From Glandiceps talaboti (taxonomy: Eukaryota; Hemichordata; Enteropneusta; Spengelidae), in NCBI RefSeq assembly GCF_964340395.1, contig NC_135552.1:25002181-25012180 (forward strand): DNA of 10,000 bases. The letters run 5' to 3'. The position numbers and the translations under genes are program-made. The notes under the pieces were generated by a model. The model was not told the origin of the DNA. It saw only the letters and a list, made by a program, of their open reading frames with translations, and did no database searches. This document shows positions 1-9,595 of the stretch, piece by piece; position 1 is the stretch's first letter, and the number at the start of each line of letters is the position of its first letter.

Positions 1-80
1 GGTCTAGCTGACCTTTGTATTCCCCTCAGCAGATATAATGCTTCCAAAGGCCAAGGATGTTCATTTCCAGCCCCATATAT

Positions 81-86
81 TTTATT
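81..86 (-). promoter_or_regulatory. Polyadenylation signal AATAAA for the minus-strand terminal exon
   Basis: TTTATT on the plus strand reads AATAAA on the minus strand, about 40 bases downstream of the TAG stop at 128-126. Just past it the minus strand becomes G/T-rich (TGGGGCTGG, then GGCCTTTGG), as expected for a downstream element after cleavage near 55-68. The implied 3' UTR is very short, about 60 to 70 bases. In AT-rich DNA an AATAAA can arise by chance, so its weight comes from its position behind a protein-like reading frame. Confidence 0.45.
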
Positions 87-125
87 AATTTTAACAAAAA
101 AACGTTGTATACAAAATGCAGAGGT

Positions 126-257
126 CTAAAGGGCAAAGTATTCGGCAATCATATTATTATAGTCTTCATCATCTAATAGGGGATCACCTTTCCCCTGCAT
201 TACAGCACCGTCATCCCCGTGCGTATAGTGACGCGTTGTTTTCTTGACAGAGAAAAG
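126..257 (-). CDS. Candidate 3'-terminal exon of an unrecognised gene (partial CDS)
   Basis: On the minus strand an open frame runs to a TAG stop at 128-126. The residues before the stop include DPLLDDEDYNNMIAEYFAL: strongly acidic, then two tyrosines. I do not recognise the protein. The upstream end is uncertain. The frame is closed by TAG at 260-258, so the exon must start at or below 257. One acceptor reading is the pyrimidine run CTTTTCTCTGTC followed by AAG, which starts the exon at 242; another is the TTAG at 261-258, which starts it at 257. Both give the same frame. Support for a real exon is the acceptor-like upstream sequence, non-repetitive protein-like composition, and an AATAAA signal about 40 bases past the stop. 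YNNM fits both the YxxM (PI3K p85 SH2) and YxN (Grb2 SH2) patterns; the terminal YFAL fits the YxxPhi sorting motif and FAL a class II PDZ ligand. These suggest, but do not prove, a receptor cytoplasmic tail. A chance open frame remains possible. Confidence 0.45.
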   Translation of the reverse strand, partial: LFSVKKTTRHYTHGDDGAVMQGKGDPLLDDEDYNNMIAEYFAL

Positions 258-489
258 CTAACAGAAGCTTTACCACTTTGCACATTTCAATTGGATACCA
301 TGATTCACTTAAAGTTTCCAAACTCACTTTTCCACCGCATTCACAAATTATTGTGCAATTCCTTCTATTATCCGAACTCCCTCTGTCCTAAACAGTTATT
401 CTCAATCCTTCCCGATTACCTGTCTTGTAGTTTTTTTCCCACCTTCAGGCCTCAATAAAAGCTCATCGAAGAACACCCACTTCACTTAC

Positions 490-530
490 ATCCGAGCCTA
501 ACGGAAAGTCAAATCGTAGCTGTGAAGCTA
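490..530 (-). other. Possible small internal exon upstream of the terminal exon
   Basis: On the minus strand a strong donor, GAT|GTAAGTG (donor at 489-483), follows a 41-base segment that starts after a CCCTACAG acceptor (533-531). With a two-base split codon at the start it reads ASQLRFDFPLGSD and ends in phase 0. The candidate terminal exon also begins in phase 0, so splicing across an intron of roughly 230 to 245 bases would keep the frame open. The exon is very short, splice-like sites occur often by chance, and no protein family is recognised, so this is a weak prediction. Confidence 0.15.
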
Positions 531-1136
531 CTGTAGGGACATTTCTAATCAATCAGCAACACTTGTTCATGTGTAGTGACAGCTGGAGGTGCTCACCGAT
601 AACCAACATGCTACAGGTTAGAATTATCAGGCTTGACGCTATCATGAAATCATCTTCTTCAACAATAGACTATGTTTTTTTTACCTTGGGAGTTCAATCA
701 TCTAATCAAAATGCAATGTTTCCTGGTTCAAACAGATTTAGACCTTGTATATGGTTGTCATTTATATTTCGAACGGGTTGGATAATCCCTATATATGGTG
801 AAGTGGTGTTTGAGAGCAGGACATATGTTGATGACTTCTTGTTCTAAGTCGACTTGTATAGCCACGTTTTGCCACAAACTAAAGTCATTCTGTGTGTCCC
901 AAGCACAATTCTAGGGCAACGGTTTACTATTATACCTTGAGCGTCTGATTAAATAGTTTGTTGAATATTCATGTAACTTTCAAGACCAACCCCCTTACAC
1001 TGACACGTCCATCTTAAGGAACATACATGAGGAACACCTTGTTTTCAGAATTACCGTTCCTATCTCTCCCAATTCCGGTAACGATATTATTGAATACAAC
1101 TTTCATTAACATTGATTGTACTTGTGAAGTTTATAA
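531..1136. other. Non-coding stretch, nothing recognised
   Basis: Unique-looking AT-rich sequence without tandem repeats. A 94-codon plus-strand open frame ends at 847. Its last residues read YVDDFLF, which resembles the reverse-transcriptase YxDD box, but no other RT motif is near, so I do not call it coding. If the minus-strand gene at the left edge is real, this may be intron. Confidence 0.4.
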
Positions 1137-1147
1137 TTAATTTTCAG

Positions 1148-1334
1148 ACGAAGATTTCAGGTAGAAGAGAACCAGACCTCTTTATTTTGTACGTGCCACG
1201 TTACTCATGATCAGTTGCTGACCTTCCCTAACTTGAGAGATCGCCGGCATACATTCTGCTCAAGTGAGCAAAGTGCGCCATGGACAACCTCCCCGGAATT
1301 AAAAGAACCTGAAGTACAAGTCGCAGTATGCTGA
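1148..1334 (+). other. Exon-like open frame after a splice acceptor, unrecognised
   Basis: A textbook acceptor (TTAATTTTCAG, AG at 1146-1147) is followed by an open frame of about 60 codons to TGA at 1332-1334. It has no ATG and would be a terminal exon if real. It begins RRRFQVEENQTSLFCTC and later has three more cysteines, at TFCSS, at the final codon, and within the CTCHV cluster. The composition is protein-like and the local base composition is less AT-rich than the surroundings. I recognise no domain. FRRRFQ resembles the residues after transmembrane helix 7 in rhodopsin-type receptors, but there is no NPxxY upstream. I see no AATAAA within the next 300 bases, which counts against a 3' exon. 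Confidence 0.18.
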
Positions 1335-1970
1335 TTTGTTAACCCTAGGGGCAAGCCTGTCAATCTCAGACATTCTAATACGTGTTACCCGATGTATTTA
1401 GCCTTAGAGATATATCCAAAAGTGACACAGCTCTCATTCTAAGATCAAATAGTGCCACTTGAAATTCAACCTTCTCACTGATTTGGAAAAGGTCTGAATA
1501 ACTTGCCGTCTTTACGTCGAAAACAATCATGGTAAATAAGTATCTGCACGGTGTAAATGTCATAAAACCCAAATAGATTGCTGCCAAACACAAATATGTA
1601 TCTCCTATGTTGCATACTGGGACTGACAGTCAGATATTTTTCATGTTTTGGGCAGGAATATCTATTCGCTAAAATTCACTTTTATGTTCCTCTGTGTCTC
1701 TAATGAAATCCCATGAATATTTTCAGGCGAAGCTTCAATGTTTGTTTAATATTTCATAAATTTCCGTACAATCCTTAAGACTTCAAGAAACTCAAGGCTG
1801 TGTTTTTCAAACTATCTTGGCACGAGGGCGGTACAAATTTTGCAATAAGTAAGAGTCCAACAATGTCCTATTCACGTGTCACTTTATATGAGACCTTGAC
1901 CTAGAGGTAAACTTTAGAACATGTACCGCCTTTGAAGTGTAAATGACATACAAACAGACACCATAACAAT

Positions 1971-1972
<2 letters not shown>
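1335..1972. other. Non-coding stretch, nothing firmly recognised
   Basis: AT-rich sequence with no tandem repeats. A 72-codon minus-strand open frame lies at 1593-1375 but has no family match that I recognise and no clear donor or polyadenylation signal. At 1719-1738 there is a second acceptor-like segment whose sequence resembles the one at 1140-1159 (about 16 of 20 positions match). Confidence 0.4.
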
Positions 1973-2650
<678 letters not shown>

Positions 2651-2753
2651 CGTACGTACGTATGTAATGTATGTACATACATACATACATACATACATAC
2701 ATACATACATACATACATACATACATACATACATACATACATACATACATACA
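2651..2753. repeat. (ACAT)n tetranucleotide microsatellite with a CGTA/GTAT leader
   Basis: A pure (ACAT)n run of about 80 bp spans roughly 2674-2753. It is preceded by CGTACGTACGTATGTAATGTATG, so the array turns from GTAT-type to ATAC-type repeats around the palindrome GTATGTACATAC. The Thr-Tyr-Ile-His and Met-Tyr-Val-Cys open frames over it are repeat translations, not proteins. Confidence 0.97.
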
Positions 2754-4042
2754 ACACTTACTCTGTGTAGCTGAGTATTACCACAATAGATTAGAAAAAG
2801 ATCATTCTTAGTATAGCTAGCACTAGCACTGGAGACAGTGTCTTTTATGGAAATTTCAATATATTTCACTTAAAATGATTGAAAATGTCCAACTAGTTAA
2901 GAGATGTGAACATTTTCCTTTCTTAAGAATTTATTTTTATGTACGTTTTCTGACACTTAAATGATGAACCATAAAAAGAGAAACATCCTGTAAAGATGTA
3001 ATCAGTCACGCTAACAATATATGTCACAGCGGGGTATGTAACATGAATAGTGTATGTCTTTTTGTATTTACAATACCACTAGGCATTTACGTTTTCCCAC
3101 ACACAGACTTAAGTAATACAATACGAAAAAAAGGACACGTATATAGTAATTATCAACTTGTGTCATCGACGTCTACAGCGTCATACTGGTAAAAAAGGCT
3201 TCTCAATGTTTCTCTACACGATGTAGGTAGGATAGGGGAGGGGGGTCTAATTTTCAATATTTCCTCCAAAACATCCACGGAAGATAAGAAATGTGTAGAT
3301 CCAGTTGATGACGTAAAAAGCTCATGTAAATACATGCATGACTTCAGTGTACCTAGACTCCATTCTGTAAGCTTATATATCGCATTTTAACAGAACTTTT
3401 TCCATGATAAATGAGTACAAAACTAATTACTAAATAGGCACCCAACTTAACTATGTGTTGAAAGAACTTAACATATACATGCGATGGTTAAAAAGACCCA
3501 CAAATATAAACCCCCGTACTCAATCTTTGTTGCAGATATCTACATATGCGTGAAAATTGTATCCTTTGGGTGTAGTAAAACCGTCTTAACTTATACAGTC
3601 CTAAAGATCTATGGTTGTTTGTATTTTTGGGATTTATAATTTCACACAGACTATATAAACGTTTAGAGGCCTCTCTCGTAAAACCCTTACATCACATGAA
3701 TATTGTTTAAAGAATGGAAAAATTTTATATTTATTTTCATTTATGTTGAGGGAAAGGGTTGAAAAATGAGTTTGGGTCAGAAGTTCATAGGTGAAATAAT
3801 AGTATATTATTGATATTAATGTACACTTACAGACATACATGTCAAATTAACCTGAAAACCTAGATTAGTATAACCATGTACAATAGATAACGGGGGAGGA
3901 GGGAGGGGCTTTCTATTGCCTATGATGTGCTAAACATACTGTCCGAATTTACACATTCATTTATTTTGTAATATTCTGATGAGGGCTTCGCAATTTACAA
4001 TGCATGCTGTTATATTTAACAATACTAACACTCTTCCTTTAA
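2754..4042. other. Long non-coding stretch with two G-rich tracts
   Basis: AT-rich and mostly featureless. Two G-rich purine tracts stand out: GGTAGGATAGGGGAGGGGGG near 3226-3246 and GGGGGAGGAGGGAGGGG at 3892-3908. A 60-codon minus-strand open frame at 3335-3153 has protein-like composition (VDVLEEILKIRPPSP) but no clear splice sites or family, so it is only noted. Its stop is not followed by an AATAAA that I can see. A possible degenerate copy of the neighbouring 26-bp unit lies at 3999-4024. Confidence 0.4.
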
Positions 4043-4146
4043 TATGCATGTGACTTTATTAATCTCTCTATGCATGTGACTTTATTAATCTCTCTATGCA
4101 TGTGACTTAATTAATCTCTATATGCATGTGACTTAATTAATCTCTA

Positions 4147-4770
4147 TATGCATGTGACTTTATTAATCTCTCTATGCATGTGACTTAATTAATCTCTATA
4201 TGCATGTGACTTAATTAATCTCTATATGCATGTGACTTAATTAATCTCTATATGCATGTGACTTTATTAATCTCTCTATGCATGTGACTTAATTAATCTC
4301 TATATGCATGTTACTTTATTAATCTCTCTATGCATGTGACTTAATTAATCTCTATATGCATGTGACTTAATTAATCTCTATATGCATGTGACTTTATTAA
4401 TCTCTCTATGCATGTGACTTAATTAATCTCTATATGCATGTGATATTTTTAATCTCTCTATGCATGTGACTTTATTAATCTCTCTATGCATGTGACTTAA
4501 TTAATCTCTATATGCATGTGACTTAATTAATCTATATATGCATGTGATTTAATTAATCTCTATATGCATGTGACTTTATTAATCTCTCTATGCATGTGAC
4601 TTAATTAATCTCTATATGCATGTTACTTTATTAATCTCTCTATGCATGTGACTTAATTAATCTCTATATGCATGTGACTTAATTAATCTCTATATGCATG
4701 TGACTTTATTAATCTCTCTATGCATGTGACTTAATTAATCTCTATATGCATGTGATATTTTTAATCTCTC
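4147..4770. repeat. Two tandem 312-bp higher-order blocks in the minisatellite
   Basis: Units 5-16 read A B B B A B C B B A B D. Units 17-28 read A B B B A B C B B A B D again, with only two single-base differences, in the third and fourth units of the second block. The two 312-bp copies touch directly. The simplest explanation is one recent duplication of twelve units by unequal exchange or replication slippage, after the unit types had already diverged. Confidence 0.95.
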
Positions 4771-5082
4771 TATGCATGTGACTTTATTAATCTCTCTATG
4801 CATGTGACTTAATTAATCTCTCTATGCATGTGACTTAATTAATCTCTATATGCATGTGATATTTTTAATCTCTCTATGCATGTGACTTAATTAATCTCTA
4901 TATGCATGTGACTTAATTAATCTCTATATGCATGTGACTTTATTAATCTCTCTATGCATGTGACTTAATTAATCTCTCTATGCATGTGACTTAATTAATC
5001 TCTATATGCATGTGATATTTTTAATCTCTCTATGCATGTGACTTAATTAATCTCTATATGCATGTGAATTAATTAATCTCTA
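4771..5082. repeat. Two tandem 156-bp higher-order blocks in the minisatellite
   Basis: Units 29-34 read A B' B D B B, where B' is B ending in C. Units 35-40 read A B' B D B B with a single substitution in the last unit (GAATT for GACTT). These adjacent six-unit copies differ from the 312-bp blocks just upstream and record a separate duplication. Confidence 0.93.
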
Positions 5083-5210
5083 TATGCATGTGACTTTATT
5101 AATCTCTCTATGCATGTGAACTTATTAATCTCTATATGCATGTTACTTTATTAATCTCTATATGCATGTTACTTTAATCTCGAAGATATGTGACTGTATC
5201 AAACTCTTGC

Positions 5211-6336
5211 CAATTTTGAAACCAGTAAGTGTCCAGGTACATTCCCTATATCATTCATTTTGTGCAGAAACCGTGTGTGTGCCCCACGAATTGTTTTTAC
5301 GTTTCACTGCGTAATTTAGCATTATACCAACTTTTGCAGCGTACATAGATATTAAAATTAGCCAAGCGTAACAGACAATTCGGGCAAATGTGCGATCGTC
5401 ACGGTACATAATTATGTCACTCATATAAGGAACTGTGCGTCCTTTTCGTATTTAAACTCAAAATACATCGTTATCCATTGATGTATGATTGCAAAACGTA
5501 ATGTGTATGTTTGTGTGTTTGTTGCCGATTTATTGATATGATATCCTAAGTAAAGCAAACGTATGAATAAATGTGAGTCATTATTAGCATTTTAGTTGAT
5601 ATGATGGAGATAGTCAGAATGGTGATGAGTTGATGCTATATGGTTCAAACTCAAGCCTCGGTCGTGATTAAGTGATTGTTATTTGAGGATCTCAAACTGT
5701 GAAGGGAATCTATAAGCATCGTATCGACTCCCACTTGTACAGTCAAAACAGTAGTCCCGGTGGAAAGATCGGCGACCATTCTAAACAAACAGTATATTTA
5801 ATCTTTTCCAATCAGAACCATTTCGAAATCGTTAAAGTTTGCCCTCAGGTGTTAAATGTTCCATTCTTGTTAATATTTCACATTTAAAGGAGGCTTTGAT
5901 TCCTCCTTTCAATCTTAAGGAAATACGGTTGCCATGGTTCCAAGCTCTTTAAATTCCCGATTTGTTGGTTGAGGAGAGATTTTCAGAGACGACTGTTTGA
6001 CTTAATTCATTACTTATGATTGTGAGCAGGCTTATAGTAACTTGCCGTTCCCTCTTGTCGTGGTCTCGTCTCCTCGTCAGTTTAAGAGGATAGAAGTATT
6101 ACAGTGTCTAACAATGCAGAGGATTCATGACCCACTCAATTGCTTAACTCTGTCTTCATGGCAAAAACAACAAATGTAGCAGTAAATGTAAATTTCAAAG
6201 CTCTGGAATACACGATAAAAAAGAAAAGCTGAAATTTTATCAGCAAATACATATGACACTGCACAAGAATTGCGTTAAAAACAAATGTGTTTAGTATCCT
6301 ATGTATCTTATGCTCAACTGATATAGATCCGATAAA
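5211..6336. other. Non-coding stretch with one short perfect hairpin
   Basis: AT-rich unique sequence. A perfect inverted repeat, AAAGGAGG (5886-5893) and CCTCCTTT (5902-5909), has an 8-base loop. A 62-codon plus-strand open frame at 5699-5887 ends in it but matches nothing that I recognise and lacks splice or polyadenylation support. GGTTCAAACTC near 5641-5651 resembles a tRNA B box by chance; no A box or cloverleaf goes with it. Confidence 0.45.

Positions 6337-6372
<36 letters not shown>
6337..6372. repeat. (TTG)n trinucleotide microsatellite, about 12 copies
   Basis: Uninterrupted TTG/GTT triplets for about 36 bp, then a decayed edge (GTGTTTTGTTGTTT) to about 6384. No open frame or splice evidence makes it coding. 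Confidence 0.95.
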
Positions 6373-6524
6373 GTTTTGTTGTTTACAGTTACCAAGCGTC
6401 AGATTGATTAACTAGGCAAAGCCTTGTATAAGTAATCAGCAACTCAAATGATACACTGGTAACAATTTCTGGTGTGCTGATGTGATAAATTATCATGGTG
6501 ATCATACCCTACTGTTTATTTCAG

Positions 6525-6667
6525 GTCATGGAAAACTAATGAAAGCACCATTAAATAATGATTCTGAGTCACATGATAACCGATTATTGAGGCTTTCTTT
6601 ACGATTTTCGAAGCTATCCAAGAGATTCACAAATTGCACTTGCTCTCTGGGTTGTCAAGTACCATAG
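6525..6667 (+). other. Exon-like open frame after a splice acceptor, unrecognised
   Basis: A good acceptor (CTACTGTTTATTTCAG, AG at 6523-6524) is followed by an open frame of 47 codons that reads HGKLMKAPLNNDSESHDNR and then a basic Leu/Arg/Ser/Lys-rich segment with three cysteines (CTCSLGC), ending in TAG at 6665-6667. ATTAAA, a common variant polyadenylation signal, lies about 85 bases downstream at 6752-6757. The same frame stays open upstream to an ATG at 6482, across the acceptor, so the sequence might equally be a chance open frame. I recognise no domain. Confidence 0.18.
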
Positions 6668-7240
6668 CGAAGTGACCAGAATTGCATGTTTAGTAAACCT
6701 ATTGGAAATTTATATCTCGTTTCCATTTCATGTTTCCGTTCGTATAACGTGATTAAAGACATTTTGTAAGGAAGGAAAGTTATCTCAGCAATCCACCTGT
6801 ATTTCATTTTTGATCGCATGACTGGATATGAAGGAATGGATTATGTTATTAACCTACGCAGTTCCCTACAGACTTAAATTATACAGGATACACGATGAAA
6901 GGTAAAAATATTTAATTTACTGCCATTTTCTAAGCCACAACACTTACAGCGCGAATTTCTTTGCTTAGTCAGGGTGATACAAATTGATGGTATTATATTA
7001 TATCCTTTGTTGGACTGTCGGCGATGTGCAAATTGAAAGCAGCGACGTACTGGATCCTAGTACTGCACTCAAAGATAACGTTAAGACGTAAATATATTTG
7101 AGTACCAAATAAGTCATTCCATGACCCACCCTCTGGTGTGTTTTGTGTCAATTCTAGCATGGTATTGGTCTGTTGAACTAAATGTTGAACAGAAAGCCCC
7201 AAAATTAGGCGATAAACATTCTGTCAGTACAGTAGAAGTT
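6668..7240. other. Non-coding stretch, nothing recognised
   Basis: AT-rich unique sequence. Open frames on both strands overlap at 6993-7202, without splice sites, family resemblance or polyadenylation signals strong enough to call a gene. Confidence 0.45.
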
Positions 7241-7362
7241 ATGTATGTATGCATGTGTGTGTGTATGTATGTATGTATGTATGTATGTATGTATGTATGT
7301 ATGTATGTATGTATGTATGTATGTATGTATGTATGTGTGTATGTATGCCTATGTGTGTGTGT
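7241..7362. repeat. (ATGT)n tetranucleotide microsatellite with GT-rich edges
   Basis: A pure (ATGT)n core of about 75 bp (roughly 7262-7336) is flanked on both sides by GTGTGT and single-base variants (ATGCATGTGTGTGT on the left, GTGTGTATGTATGCC and ATGTGTGTGTGT on the right). It is the reverse complement of the ACAT array at 2674-2753, so the window contains the same repeat in opposite orientations. The Met-Tyr-Val-Cys open frame over it is a repeat translation. Confidence 0.97.
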
Positions 7363-9474
<2,112 letters not shown>

Positions 9475-9540
9475 GATAATAATAATAATAATAATAATTA
9501 TATAATATTATATAATACTAATAATTTTAAAAATAATAAA
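9475..9540. repeat. LINE tail: (TAA)n and AT-rich palindrome
   Basis: (ATA)n/(TAA)n triplets at about 9475-9498, then a perfect 20-bp palindrome at 9497-9516 made of ATTATATAAT and its reverse complement, then ATAATTTTAAAAATAATAAA. On the minus strand this is the 3' tail of the LINE. It is not homogeneous, so it has accumulated changes or local slippage since insertion. Confidence 0.8.
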
Positions 9541-9595
9541 GCGAATTTATAATGCGCCTGTTCTCCGAAGAGCTCTAGGCGAAGACACAGAACTA
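9541..9595 (-). repeat. LINE 3'-end stem-loop
   Basis: CGCCT (9555-9559) pairs with AGGCG (9577-9581) around a 17-base loop containing the palindrome AGAGCTCT. On the minus strand the sequence GGCGCATTATAAATTCGC leads into the tail repeats. The pattern of a GC-rich stem with a GGCGC-x-ATAAAT stretch and then ATT repeats is common at 3' ends of L2-like LINEs. In the related eel element UnaL2 such a stem-loop is recognised by the element's own RT. Function in this copy is not testable by sight. Confidence 0.6.

Larger units (their letters stand above)
4043..5210. repeat. 26-bp minisatellite, 43 full units with higher-order structure
   Basis: From 4043 to 5160 there are exactly 43 units of 26 bp with no insertion or deletion. 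Type B, the commonest (19 exact copies), is TATGCATGTGAC followed by TTAATTAATCTCTA. Type A (11 copies) has TTTATTAATCTCTC there. Type C has GTTACTTTATT. Type D has GATATTTTTAATC. The remaining units differ from these by one or a few bases. A 44th unit at 5161 is shortened by a small deletion, and a further decayed unit follows at about 5186-5208. The order of types shows two adjacent 12-unit blocks (4147-4458, 4459-4770) and two adjacent 6-unit blocks (4771-4926, 4927-5082). A 26-bp unit is not a multiple of three, and stops occur regularly, so it is not coding. Confidence 0.99.

Noticed and set aside
219-458. 79-codon plus-strand open frame
   Set aside because: It lies partly antisense to the better-supported minus-strand terminal exon and has no recognisable domain or splice support.
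563-847. YVDDFLF at the end of a plus-strand open frame as a reverse-transcriptase catalytic box
   Set aside because: A single four-residue motif right at a stop codon, with no fingers, palm or thumb motifs before it.
1375-1593. 72-codon minus-strand open frame, partly hydrophobic
   Set aside because: Could be an exon in principle, but no clear splice sites, polyadenylation signal or known domain; frames of this length are expected by chance in 10 kb.
3153-3335. 60-codon minus-strand open frame with protein-like composition
   Set aside because: No convincing acceptor, donor, polyadenylation signal or family resemblance; kept only as a remark in the stretch description.
4043-5160. CRISPR-like array
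   Set aside because: The 26-bp units abut directly with no unique spacers, and the context is eukaryotic; it is a minisatellite.
5641-5651. tRNA or tRNA-derived SINE B box (GGTTCAAACTC)
   Set aside because: One mismatch to the box, no A box at proper spacing, and no cloverleaf or SINE body around it.
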